This document shows, in pieces, positions 17,282-25,549 of a stretch of DNA of 63,603 nucleotides. The stretch lies in the NCBI RefSeq assembly GCF_004348515.1, contig NZ_SMKH01000008.1, positions 1 through 63,603 of the forward strand, given 5' to 3'. The DNA is from Actinomadura sp. KC345 (GTDB lineage: Bacteria > Actinomycetota > Actinomycetes > Streptosporangiales > Streptosporangiaceae). Below the pieces are notes generated by a model, which saw only the letters and a program-made list of their open reading frames with translations, was not told where the DNA came from and did no database searches. The first letter of the stretch is position 1, and each line of letters starts with the position of its first letter. The position numbers and the translations under genes were made by a program.

Positions 17282-18307
17282 ATGCGGCGGCTGGCCGGGG
17301 TTTCGGTGTGCGCACTACTGGTCACGGTGTGTGCTGTTTCAGGTTCGGTGAGTGACAGGACGCGGATCCGGGCCGCCCCGGCGGCGGAACGGGACGACGG
17401 GTGCGTCCCCGACCCCGCCGCACGGCGTGCGGGCGCCCGGCCGCACGACCACGCCGACCTCGGCCGCGAGCAGGTCGTCGCCATGCTCGGCGACCTCCGC
17501 CGGACGCTCCACGACCGTTTCGGCACGTCCGACGAACGGCGCCTCGACTCCACACTGCGCAAGGCGCGGCGCGTCGTCGTCCCGGTGCGGTTCCACGTCG
17601 TCCACAGCGGACGCGAGGGCCGGCTGTCGAAGAAGGCCGTCCGGCGGCAGATCTCCACGCTGAACGCCGCGTACGGAGGCAAGAAGGGCGGTGTGGACAC
17701 CCGCGTCAGGTTCCGCCTGGCCGGTTACGACCGGACGGGCAACCCGTCCTGGTTCCACCACCCGCGGAAGCACGAGAGCCCGATGAAGAAGCGCCTCCGC
17801 GAAGGAGGACGCCGCACGCTCAACGTCTACACGGCCGCCGTGGGCACGGACGTCCTGGGCTACTCCACGTTCCCCCAGTGGTACCGGGAGGACCCGCGCA
17901 TGGACGGCGTCGTCATCGACCACCGCAGCCTGCCGGGCGGGTCGTTCCAGCGGTTCGACCGCGGCTACACGGCCGTCCACGAGATCGGGCACTGGCTCGG
18001 CCTGTTCCACACGTTCGAGAACGGCTGCTCCTCGCCCGGGGACGGGGTCGCCGACACCCCGTACGAGGCGAGCCCCGCGCAAGGATGTCCGCACTCCCGC
18101 GACACGTGCCCGCAGAAGGGCCGCGACCCCGTCCACAACTTCATGGACTATGCCCACGACGCCTGCATGAGGGAGTTCACCGCAGGTCAGGGCCGTCGTA
18201 TCCGGGCGGCCTGGGCCGCCTACCGCGCCCGTCCGAGCGGCCACCGCGGTGTGGATCTGGGCACACGTGAGGCGGCGGGGGCCCATTCTGTCGGCGGGGC
18301 TCGGTAG
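17282..18307 (+). CDS. secreted M43 zinc metalloprotease (pappalysin/cytophagalysin-like)
   Basis: A 341-residue exported protease. An N-terminal signal peptide (RRLAGVSVCALLVTVCAVSG) is followed by a propeptide-like region, then the catalytic domain with the extended zinc motif HEIGHWLGLFH and the Met-turn in NFMDYAHDAC. Four nearby Cys residues could form disulfides. This is the metzincin M43 pattern. It probably degrades extracellular protein. It ends 6 bases before the helicase gene but shares no obvious function with it. Confidence 0.9.
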   Translation: MRRLAGVSVCALLVTVCAVSGSVSDRTRIRAAPAAERDDGCVPDPAARRAGARPHDHADLGREQVVAMLGDLRRTLHDRFGTSDERRLDSTLRKARRVVVPVRFHVVHSGREGRLSKKAVRRQISTLNAAYGGKKGGVDTRVRFRLAGYDRTGNPSWFHHPRKHESPMKKRLREGGRRTLNVYTAAVGTDVLGYSTFPQWYREDPRMDGVVIDHRSLPGGSFQRFDRGYTAVHEIGHWLGLFHTFENGCSSPGDGVADTPYEASPAQGCPHSRDTCPQKGRDPVHNFMDYAHDACMREFTAGQGRRIRAAWAAYRARPSGHRGVDLGTREAAGAHSVGGAR

Positions 18308-18313
18308 CCTCGG

Positions 18314-20086
18314 ATGACCGTGAGCACCTTTGCCGCATCGAACATGCCTCCCGCCTTCCCCGAGCGGGCCGCCTGGGGGACGGCGTCGTCCCTGCGCGCC
18401 TGGCAGCAGCAGGCGCTTGAGGCGTACTTCGGAGCGGACGGTCAGCAGCCCGGCCCGCGCGACTTCCTCACCGTCGCGACGCCCGGCGCGGGCAAGACGA
18501 CGTTCGCGCTCCGCCTCGCCCGCGAGCTGATGGAGCGCCGCGTCATCTCCGCGATCACGATCGTGTGCCCCACGGAGCACCTCAAGCGGCAGTGGGCCGA
18601 GTCGGCGGCCCGCGTCGGCATCAGGATCGACCCCGAGTACCAGAACGGCCAGGGACCCGTCGGCAAGGACTTCCACGGCGTCGCCATCACCTACGCGACC
18701 GTCGCCGCGCGTCCCGCCCTGCACCGCAACCGCACCGAGTCCCGCAAGTCGCTGGTCGTCTTCGACGAGGTGCACCACGCGGGCGACGGCCTGTCCTGGG
18801 GCGACGCCGTCCGGGAGGCGTTCGAGCCCGCGGCCCGCCGCCTCGCGCTGTCCGGCACGCCGTTCCGCACCGACATCAACCCGATCCCGTTCGTCCAGTA
18901 CGACGAGGGGCCGGACGGCATCAAGCGCAGCCGCGCCGACTACACCTACGGCTACGGTCCCGCCCTCGCCGACGGCGTCGTCCGCCCGGTGATCTTCCTG
19001 GCCTACGCGGGCGAGATGCGCTGGCGCACCCGCGCCGGCGACGAGATCACCGCGACCCTCGGCGAGCCGCTCACCCAGGACCAGACCGCCCAGGCCTGGC
19101 GCGCCGCGCTCGACCCCAAGGGCGACTGGATCAAGCAGGTCCTCGCCGCCGCCGACCGGCGCCTCACCGAGCTGCGCCGCGTCATCCCGGACGCGGGCGG
19201 CCTGGTCATCGCCACCGACCACGAGACCGCCCGCGCCTACGCCAAGATGCTGCGCGCCGTCACCGGCCAGGGCGCCACGGTCGTGCTCTCGGACGACCCG
19301 GGCGCGTCCAAGAAGATCAAGCAGTTCGCCGACACCGAAGACCGCTGGATGGTCGCGGTCCGGATGGTCTCCGAGGGCGTCGACATCCCGCGCCTGTCCG
19401 TCGGTGTGTACGCCACCTCCACCAGCACGCCGCTGTTCTTCGCACAGGCCATCGGCCGTTTCGTCCGCGCCCGCAAGCGCGGCGAGACGGCCTCGGTCTT
19501 CCTGCCGTCGGTGCCGACCCTCATGGGGCACGCCTCCGACATGGAGGAGGAGCGCGACCACGTCCTCGACCGCCCCGTCCGCGAGGACGGCCTGGACGAC
19601 GAGCTGCTCGCCGAGGCCAACCGCAAGGAGGACACGCCCGACGTGGGCGAGGAGCTCCCGTTCGAGACGGTCGAGGCGTCCGCCACGTTCGACCGCGTCG
19701 TCTACGACGGCGGCGAGTTCGGCATGCACGCCCAGCCCGGCTCCGCCGAAGAGGAGGAGTTCCTCGGCATCCCCGGCCTCCTGGAGCCCGACCAGGTGTC
19801 GGCCCTCCTGCGCAAACGCCAGGCCGCCCAGATCGCCGGCGAACGCAGGCGCAAGACCGGCGACCCCCGCGACGACCGCACCGCCGCCGAGGACATCGCC
19901 ACCCTCCGCCGCGAGCTGAACGGCCTGGTCGGCGCCTGGAACCACCGCACCGGCAAGCCCCACGGCGTCATCCACACCGAACTCCGCGCCGCCTGCGGCG
20001 GCCCCGCCATAGCCCAGGCCACCGCCGAGGACATCCAGAAGCGCATAGCCAAAATCCGAGACTGGGCCACCAAACGCCGCTCCTGA
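18314..20086 (+). CDS. superfamily II DEAD/DEAH-box helicase
   Basis: A 590-residue ATP-dependent helicase. Motif I is TPGAGKTTFA, motif II is DEVHH, motif III SGTPF, and motif VI QAIGRFVRARKRGE, all in the expected order. The C-terminal ~130 residues are charged and include an Arg-rich helical tail. This layout resembles the actinobacterial single-gene SF2 helicases of the XPB/UvrB-like group. The role is unassigned; DNA repair or RNA processing are the usual guesses. Confidence 0.88.
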   Translation: MTVSTFAASNMPPAFPERAAWGTASSLRAWQQQALEAYFGADGQQPGPRDFLTVATPGAGKTTFALRLARELMERRVISAITIVCPTEHLKRQWAESAARVGIRIDPEYQNGQGPVGKDFHGVAITYATVAARPALHRNRTESRKSLVVFDEVHHAGDGLSWGDAVREAFEPAARRLALSGTPFRTDINPIPFVQYDEGPDGIKRSRADYTYGYGPALADGVVRPVIFLAYAGEMRWRTRAGDEITATLGEPLTQDQTAQAWRAALDPKGDWIKQVLAAADRRLTELRRVIPDAGGLVIATDHETARAYAKMLRAVTGQGATVVLSDDPGASKKIKQFADTEDRWMVAVRMVSEGVDIPRLSVGVYATSTSTPLFFAQAIGRFVRARKRGETASVFLPSVPTLMGHASDMEEERDHVLDRPVREDGLDDELLAEANRKEDTPDVGEELPFETVEASATFDRVVYDGGEFGMHAQPGSAEEEEFLGIPGLLEPDQVSALLRKRQAAQIAGERRRKTGDPRDDRTAAEDIATLRRELNGLVGAWNHRTGKPHGVIHTELRAACGGPAIAQATAEDIQKRIAKIRDWATKRRS

Positions 20087-20430
20087 CCAGGGGAAGCCTC
20101 ACGGCGTCACCGCGGCCTTTCGGGCTCGCGCCACCCCACGCGATCCCGAAGAATGCCATCGAGAATGCCCGGTGCCCCGACGGCCCGACTCGCACGGGTA
20201 TTCGATCCAACGCGGAACTCCGCAAAATCCATCGCCTGCCGAACCGCATTGTTGTGACGCTCAATGCCGCGTCCTCGGCCGCCTCCGCGAAGGTCCGAAG
20301 CGGCGCCCCCGTACTGAAAACTGTCCAGTGCTAACTGCTTATGGCAAGGGATCGGTTGAAGTCGAGTCGCAGGGTGTGGGAGAGTGCGCCATGAGTTGCA
20401 TTAATCGAACACGGTGAGAGGTGCGCGGGT
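20087..20430. other. intergenic region before accessory patch
   Basis: About 340 bases with lower GC than the flanking genes, especially 20225-20430. The segment aaaactgtccagtgctaact may contain a promoter or operator for the next gene. Reading frames here have no family resemblance and atypical codon use, so I call no gene. Confidence 0.45.
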
Positions 20431-21048
20431 ATGGGTGCCGACATGGAAATGGCAGAGTTCGCGCCGGGATTCATCGCGAGCAAGTGGGCTCCCCACCTGC
20501 TCGGCGGCTGGTACAGCCCACCGCCTGAAAAGGTCAGCTGGGCCGGAGATCTCGTCGTGGTCGACACTGTGGTGCGCTGGACGAGCCCCGAACGCGAGAA
20601 CGAGGGGGCCGGAGCGTTCGTCCATCGCGTGCCGGACGGCACCTACCCCGTGTACGTGAACGCCGGCGTGCCCGAGGGCGAGGGCGAACCGGGGCGGTAT
20701 CGCGTGGACACGCTCTTCATACCTCTCGCGGGACCTGAGCGGTTGCGCACGACGAGATGGAGTAGCGGCTACGACGACGTGGGCCAGCTACTCGGGGACT
20801 ACGCGTGCCTGCGGAGCCAGGGCGCGAGCCGTGGCGAGCAGAGCGCGATTCTCAGGGCGAAGCAGACCCTGCTGTCCGAAGAGTCCCGCACCCGGACGGA
20901 CAATTGGACGAATGAGGTCGTCGATCCGGAGACCGGTGCCAACATCCTCTCGTTCCCGGTGGCTCCCTATGGCGAGGTGCACGGTTTCGAAGCCCTGAGC
21001 GAAGACAATGAAATCCTCGCCCTTCTGTTCCTCACCAACCACGATTGA
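20431..21048 (+). CDS. uncharacterised protein, weakly DUF4241-like
   Basis: A 205-residue soluble protein. The segment DLVVVDTVVRW followed by FVHRVPDGTYPVYV has the shape of DUF4241 proteins, in which a buried core ends in a P-x-G-x-Y-P-V turn, but the match is by eye only. GC content at third positions is lower than in neighbouring core genes, consistent with acquired DNA. DUF4241 members are sometimes found as immunity-like proteins; no toxin gene is seen beside it. Confidence 0.6.
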   Translation: MGADMEMAEFAPGFIASKWAPHLLGGWYSPPPEKVSWAGDLVVVDTVVRWTSPERENEGAGAFVHRVPDGTYPVYVNAGVPEGEGEPGRYRVDTLFIPLAGPERLRTTRWSSGYDDVGQLLGDYACLRSQGASRGEQSAILRAKQTLLSEESRTRTDNWTNEVVDPETGANILSFPVAPYGEVHGFEALSEDNEILALLFLTNHD

Positions 21049-21066
21049 TCCGGGTGACCGGGTAGT

Positions 21067-21465
21067 CTACTCGCTTCGTGGGGCGCGCGTGCCTATTCGG
21101 TCGGCTACCAGGGATTGGTAGTTGGGGCATTCGGTGATGTCCTCGTGGTCGCAGTTCAGGCCGCCTTCGATGAAGTTCAGGGCGGCCTGCATCTCCGCTA
21201 TTCGCCGGGCCAGGTCATCGCGGTGGCGGCGCTGGATGTCGCGGCGCTTCTCGACGTCGGCGGTCGTCAGGATGTCGCGGATGTCGGTGAGGGCGAGGCC
21301 CGCCTCCTTGGCGAGCAGGATGCTCGCGACCCGGTAGAGGTCGGAGCGGCCGTACCGGCGGCGACCTCCGGTCGCGCGCTCGGGGGAGAGAAGGCCCATG
21401 GTCTCCCAGTGGCGCAGCACGTGCGTGGCCAGGCCGAAGTGCCCGGCCACCTCGCCGATGCTCAT
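21067..21465 (-). CDS. MerR-family transcriptional regulator
   Basis: A 132-residue regulator. The N-terminal winged helix-turn-helix (MSIGEVAGHFGLATHVLRHW) is followed by a dimerisation helix and a C-terminal NCDHEDITECPNY block with two Cys and one His that could bind metal or sense redox state. Starts at 21465 or 21483 are possible; the second would lie inside the palindrome described next. It is divergent from a methyltransferase gene, which it probably controls. Confidence 0.85.
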   Translation of the reverse strand: MSIGEVAGHFGLATHVLRHWETMGLLSPERATGGRRRYGRSDLYRVASILLAKEAGLALTDIRDILTTADVEKRRDIQRRHRDDLARRIAEMQAALNFIEGGLNCDHEDITECPNYQSLVADRIGTRAPRSE

Positions 21466-21475
21466 GGTCGCGCTT

Positions 21476-21497
21476 GACTTCATGTCGACATTAAGTC
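21476..21497. promoter_or_regulatory. 22-bp palindromic MerR operator
   Basis: gacttcatgtcgacattaagtc is a palindrome with a single mismatched pair. It lies between the MerR gene and the divergent methyltransferase gene, beginning with a ttgact -35-like hexamer. This is the place and symmetry expected for a MerR binding site. Confidence 0.65.
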
Positions 21498-21502
21498 GCA
21501 GC

Positions 21503-22261
21503 ATGGCGTGCATGTCCAACGAAGCGATCGAGGCCCTCATCCCGCAGCTCGACGCCGTCGACGAGAGTCCCGGCGCCGCCGCGCTGCGCGCCCGCTCGTA
21601 CGAGCTGCTCCACGCCGCCCCGGGCGCCCCCGTGGTCGACGTCGGCTGCGGCTCCGGGCGGGCCGTCGCCGAGCTGGCGGATCGGGGCATACCGGCGACG
21701 GGGATCGACGTCAGCGACCAGATGATCGAGGTGGCGCGGAAGCGCCGGCCGGACGGCGAGTTCCGCGTCGGCGACCTGCATGCCCTGCCGTTCGAGGACG
21801 GGGAGGTCGCGGGCTACCGGGCCGACAAGGTCGTCCACACGCTGGCCGACCCGGGACGGGCGCTCGCCGAGGCGCGGCGTGTTCTCGCTCCGGGCGGGCG
21901 CGTCGTCCTGGCCGGGCAGGACTGGGACACCTTCGTGATCGACTCGGCCGACCCGGAGCTCACCCGCACCATCGTGCGGAAGCGCGCCGACCAGGTGGCG
22001 TCGCCGCGGGCCGCCCGCCAGTACCGCAACCTGCTGCTGGACGCCGGCTTCCGCGACGCGACGGTGGAGGTGCACACGGGGGTGTTCACCGACGCCTCGT
22101 TCCTGCCGCTACTCACCCGCCTCGCCGAAGTCTGCTGCGAGCACGGCGCGGTCACGCGGGTGGAGGCGGACGCGTGGATCGCCGACCAGCGCGAACGCGC
22201 CCAGGCCGACCGCCTGTTCGCGGCCGTCCCGATCTTCATGGCGGCGGCGACCAACCCGTGA
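21503..22261 (+). CDS. class I SAM-dependent methyltransferase
   Basis: A 252-residue cytoplasmic enzyme with the SAM-binding motif I VVDVGCGSGRAV, motif II GIDVSDQMI, and LAPGGRVVLAGQDWD, close to the UbiE/COQ5-like group. The acceptor substrate is unknown. ATG codons at 21503 and 21512 are both usable; the first sits 6 bases after the palindrome. Regulation by the divergent MerR protein is likely from the arrangement. Confidence 0.88.
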   Translation: MACMSNEAIEALIPQLDAVDESPGAAALRARSYELLHAAPGAPVVDVGCGSGRAVAELADRGIPATGIDVSDQMIEVARKRRPDGEFRVGDLHALPFEDGEVAGYRADKVVHTLADPGRALAEARRVLAPGGRVVLAGQDWDTFVIDSADPELTRTIVRKRADQVASPRAARQYRNLLLDAGFRDATVEVHTGVFTDASFLPLLTRLAEVCCEHGAVTRVEADAWIADQRERAQADRLFAAVPIFMAAATNP

Positions 22262-22493
22262 GCGGGCTCGTCCACCCCGAGCACCCGGATTCGCTTCCAC
22301 CGGTCTCAGGTGGTCCGCACGCGGCTGTCGTCAGGCCCGGAGGCGCAGTCGGGTCCGCCGGGACGGCGGCGGCGAAGGAAGCCAGGACCGAGGCCGCCTG
22401 GCCACCTGATCTGCGGTTTCAACATGCACACCGCCCACTGGTGGCGTCGGATGGGCAGGGCGGGATGTCGGCGCTTCGCGGCCCGGGCACGCC

Positions 22494-22521
22494 TTGACGA
22501 ATTACGTACGGCGGATATCAT
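22494..22521 (+). promoter_or_regulatory. leaderless promoter of the ArsR gene
   Basis: A ttgacg hexamer at 22494-22499 and a tatcat hexamer at 22516-22521 are separated by 16 bases. The ArsR ATG is only 6 bases after the -10 box, so the mRNA is probably leaderless. The spacer holds a tacgta palindrome, a possible repressor contact. Confidence 0.65.
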
Positions 22522-22527
22522 CACGGT

Positions 22528-22926
22528 ATGGCGATTGATTCTGATTGTGGAATGACTTCCTTGGACGGGTTGGCGCCGGCGGCCGCGCTGTTCCACTCCC
22601 TGGCCGATCCGGTTCGGTTGTCCGTCGTCCAGCGGCTGGCTCGCGGCGAGGCGCGGGTGGTGGACCTGACCCGTGAGCTGAAGCTGGCGCAGTCCACGAT
22701 CTCCAAGCACCTGGCCTGCCTGCGGGGATGCGGCCTGGTGGACTATCGCGCCGAAGGCCGCCAGTCGTTCTACTCCATCGCCGCACCCGAGTTGCTGGAC
22801 CTGCTGCGCTCGGCCGAGCATCTCCTCGCCGCCACCGACCGCGCCGTCGCGCTCTGCCCGACCTACGGCACCGCCGCCGGCCGGCAGTCGGGTGCCTGCA
22901 CGCCCGATACCCAGGCGCGACCATGA
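22528..22926 (+). CDS. ArsR/SmtB-family metal sensor, CmtR-like
   Basis: A 132-residue repressor with a winged-helix domain (LAQSTISKHLACLRGCG). Cys64 and Cys68 in the recognition helix and Cys110 in the tail match the spacing of the Cd/Pb ligands Cys57, Cys61 and Cys102 of mycobacterial CmtR (known literature). It should therefore bind soft metals and release DNA. Its stop overlaps the transporter start (ATGA), so sensor and exporter are co-translated. Confidence 0.88.
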   Translation: MAIDSDCGMTSLDGLAPAAALFHSLADPVRLSVVQRLARGEARVVDLTRELKLAQSTISKHLACLRGCGLVDYRAEGRQSFYSIAAPELLDLLRSAEHLLAATDRAVALCPTYGTAAGRQSGACTPDTQARP

Positions 22927-23639
22927 CCACGGTGTCACCGGCGTCCTCGCCGTGGCGGCGGGCGGTGCTGGCGCGGCGGGTGCGTTGGCTGGTGGCCGCC
23001 ACCATCACCTACAACGTCATCGAGGCCGTCATCGCGATCGGCGCCGGGACCGTTGCCTCGTCGGGCGCGCTGGTGGCCTTCGGGCTGGATTCGGTGATCG
23101 AGGTCGCCTCAGCGGCGGCGGTCGCGTGGCAGTTCTCCGCCCGCACCCCGGAACTGGTCGAGCGGCGTGAGAGGCGTGCGCTGCGGATCATCGCGGTCTC
23201 GTTCTTCGCGCTGGCGGCCTACGTCACCGCCGACTCGGTCCGCGCCCTGGCCGGGGGTGGGGAAGCCGAGCACTCCACGCCCGGACTGGTCCTGGCCGCC
23301 TTGTCACTGGCCGTCATGCCGTTCCTGTCGGCCGCGCAGCGCCGGGCAGGCCGCGAACTGGGTTCGGCGAGTGCGGTGGCCGACTCCAAGCAGACCCTCC
23401 TCTGTACGTACATGTCGGCCGTGCTGCTGGCCGGGCTGGCGGTCAACAGCCTGTTCGGCTGGGTCTGGGCCGACCCGATCGCCGCGCTGGTCATCGCCGC
23501 CGTCGCGGTCAAGGAAGGCCGCGCGGCCTGGCGCGGCGACGCCTGCTGCACCATTCCCACCCCGCCGACCGGCGCCACCGCCGAGAGCACCGACGACGCC
23601 TGCGCCTCCTGCAAGCCCGGCTGCGCCTGCTGTTCCTGA
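22923..23639 (+). CDS. cation diffusion facilitator-type transporter with Cys-rich tail
   Basis: A 238-residue protein with about five to six membrane helices and the CDF patterns AFGLDSVIEV and VADSKQT. The last 35 residues carry nine Cys (for example GDACC, CASCKPGCACC), a probable metal-capture tail. With the CmtR-like sensor it likely forms a Cd/Pb/Zn efflux pair in the cytoplasmic membrane. The ATG overlaps the sensor stop by four bases. Confidence 0.85.
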   Translation: MTTVSPASSPWRRAVLARRVRWLVAATITYNVIEAVIAIGAGTVASSGALVAFGLDSVIEVASAAAVAWQFSARTPELVERRERRALRIIAVSFFALAAYVTADSVRALAGGGEAEHSTPGLVLAALSLAVMPFLSAAQRRAGRELGSASAVADSKQTLLCTYMSAVLLAGLAVNSLFGWVWADPIAALVIAAVAVKEGRAAWRGDACCTIPTPPTGATAESTDDACASCKPGCACCS

Positions 23640-23642
23640 CGC

Positions 23643-24159
23643 GAATGGTGGGCCAACATCCCGGCGGAACGCGGTGAAGCACGGCCGCCGCACACGGTTC
23701 CGGCAGCTGATCTCCGGCTTCCCCACCGGGAAACTCAAGGCGCGGCTGACCTCGATGGCCGCCGAGCAGGGCCTGGCGATCGTCGCGGTCGACCCGGCCT
23801 ACACCTCGAAATGGGGCGACCAGCCCTGGCGCAAACCCCTGTCCACCAGCAAACGTCAGATGACCCGCCATGACGCCGCCTCGGTGGCGATCGGCAGACG
23901 CGCCCTCGGACACCCGATCCGGCGACGGACGACACCGCCCCCGCAGCACCAGAGCGATGCCGCGGGGCATCGGACCGTCCAGGCCGAACCGAGTGTCCGC
24001 AGGCGTGAGGAAGCCCGCCCACCGGTTACCGGGCATGCACACGATGCACGTCCCGGAACCAGGACACACCGAACGCGGGCAACCAGCGCATCCAACACCG
24101 TTCGGGATACGCGCAGTACCGGGCCATGGGTCCAAGACCCACTCCTGGACACTGTTTAG
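23643..24159 (+). pseudogene. C-terminal fragment of TnpB-related transposase
   Basis: The piece starts EWWANIPAERGEAR in one frame and continues in the next frame with HGRRTRFRQLISGFPTG, AIVAVDPAYTSKWG and TRHDAASVAIGRRALGHPI, up to the stop at 24159. These strings belong to the IS200/IS605 accessory TnpB-related proteins of actinobacteria. The N-terminal half is missing and at least one frameshift is present, so it is inactive. I see no left or right end of the element. Confidence 0.65.
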
Positions 24160-24172
24160 AAACGGTTCCCCT

Positions 24173-24348
24173 TAGCGAGACCAAGGTCAAGCGCGGCGAC
24201 CGCACGGTCGGCGTCGACACCGAGCTGGTCGAGAAGATCGGCGGCAACGACCCCTGCCCGTGCGGGTCCGGGCGGCGCTTTCCGGCGCTGCTGCCGTCCC
24301 ACCGGACGTTATGACGGCGTCCTCGGCCACTACTACGTCCGCGACTGA
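24173..24348 (+). pseudogene. SEC-C metal-binding protein remnant
   Basis: The reading [35 protein letters not shown] is a SEC-C tail. After CPCGSGRRF the frame is broken: the ttt at 24279-24281 carries one extra base. Skipping it restores [19 protein letters not shown] and the stop at 24346. The N-terminal part of the gene is absent. The remnant begins directly after the transposase fragment, so the insertion probably removed the 5' part. Confidence 0.7.
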
Positions 24349-24388
24349 CGGTGGTTCCGCGTCGAGATCCAGAGCTGACCGGGCGCGG

Positions 24389-24910
24389 TCAGTGCCGGCG
24401 GGGGGCGAGGTGCAGGGAGGCCAGGATGTGGGCGACCGTCTCGTCTGGGGTGCCGGTGATGGGGGCCGTGACGACGTCCTCGTCCGGGGCGGGGAGTTCC
24501 AGGTCGGCGAACTGGGTGTCCAGGAGGGTGGCGCTGAAGAAGTGGCCCTTGCGGGCCTTCATGCGGGCGGCGATCGTGTCGCGGTCGCCGTCCAGGAGGA
24601 CCGTCGCCACCGCTTCGCGGTCGCCCGCGAGGATGTCGCGGTACTTGCGTTTGAGGGCGGAGCAGGAGACGACGCCGGGGCGGTCGGTTCTGAGGCGGTC
24701 GTCGATCCAGGCGGCGATGGAGGTGAGCCAGGGGAGGCGGTCGGCGTCGGTCAGCGGGTGGCCCGAGCGCATCTTCTCGATGTTGGCTTCGGAGTGGAAC
24801 TCGTCGGCCTCGGCGTAGTCCCAGCCGAGGCGTTCGGCGAGCTTGGTTCCGATGGTGGTCTTGCCGCTGCCGGACACGCCGGCGATCAGTACGACCCGGG
24901 GGGTGGTCAT
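24389..24910 (-). CDS. gluconokinase
   Basis: A 173-residue P-loop kinase that phosphorylates gluconate to 6-phosphogluconate. Walker A GVSGSGKTT lies near residue 10, followed by DADEFH-like (EADEFHSEANIEKM), HPLTDADRLPWL and CSALKRKYRDIL, all gluconokinase markers. The start at 24910 is 2 bases from the pncA stop, so the two genes form an operon. Pairing with NAD salvage is unusual but may reflect NADPH supply from the pentose phosphate route. Confidence 0.92.
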   Translation of the reverse strand: MTTPRVVLIAGVSGSGKTTIGTKLAERLGWDYAEADEFHSEANIEKMRSGHPLTDADRLPWLTSIAAWIDDRLRTDRPGVVSCSALKRKYRDILAGDREAVATVLLDGDRDTIAARMKARKGHFFSATLLDTQFADLELPAPDEDVVTAPITGTPDETVAHILASLHLAPRRH

Positions 24911-24912
24911 GA

Positions 24913-25494
24913 TCAGGTGATCACCACCGGGGCGCCGGACAGGGCGACCTTCTCCTGGGCCAGCTCGTCCAGCGCCCGGTCGACGGTGGGCTTGGCGACG
25001 CCGGCGGTGAGGTCGAGCAGGACGGTGGTGACCAGGCCCGTGCGGGCGGCGTCCACGGCGGTGGCGCGGACGCAGTGGTCGGTGGCGATGCCGACGATGT
25101 CCACGGTGTCGACGCCGCGGGCGGCGAGCCAGTCCGCGAGCGGGATCTCGTCGTCGGAGACGCCTTCGAAGCCGCTGTAGGCGGCGGTCTCGCGGCCCTT
25201 GCTGAAGACCGCCTCGATGGGGGCGAGGGCGAGGTTGGGGTGGAAGTCCGCGCCCGGCGTGCCGATGACGCAGTGCGGCGGCCACGAGTCGACGAAGTCG
25301 GGCGCCTCGGCGAAGTGGTCGCCGGGGTCGAGGTGGAAGTCCCGGGTCGCCACGATGTGCGCGTAGTCGGACCGGTGCCCGGCCACGTACCCGGAGATGG
25401 CCGTGGCCACGTCCGCCCCGCCGGAGACGCCCATCGACCCGCCCTCGCAGAAATCGTTCTGCACGTCCACGATGATCAGAGCCTTCTTGCCCAT
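24913..25494 (-). CDS. pncA: nicotinamidase (isochorismatase family)
   Basis: A 193-residue enzyme converting nicotinamide to nicotinic acid in NAD salvage. The catalytic triad is visible as Asp in IVDVQNDF, Lys in VFSKG, and Cys in GIATDHCVRAT; the metal-binding D/H residues are in ATRDFHLDPGDHF. Family length is normal. It is next to pncB, the following step of the pathway, on the same strand. Confidence 0.92.
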   Translation of the reverse strand: MGKKALIIVDVQNDFCEGGSMGVSGGADVATAISGYVAGHRSDYAHIVATRDFHLDPGDHFAEAPDFVDSWPPHCVIGTPGADFHPNLALAPIEAVFSKGRETAAYSGFEGVSDDEIPLADWLAARGVDTVDIVGIATDHCVRATAVDAARTGLVTTVLLDLTAGVAKPTVDRALDELAQEKVALSGAPVVIT

Positions 25495-25549
25495 GACCGC
25501 TCCCTGTCCCGGTTACTCCTGACGCTACCTCAGCACCGCTGAGCCGGGG

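Noticed and set aside
17339..19975. A long minus-strand frame opposite the metalloprotease and helicase genes
   Set aside because: Same reason: antisense shadow of two well-supported coding regions.
20172..20417. Small plus-strand gene upstream of the DUF4241-like gene
   Set aside because: Cys/His residues are scattered, there is no ribosome site and codon use is unlike genes around it.
22262..22527. A gene between the methyltransferase and ArsR
   Set aside because: Short frames only; the last part is clearly the ArsR promoter. No motif found.
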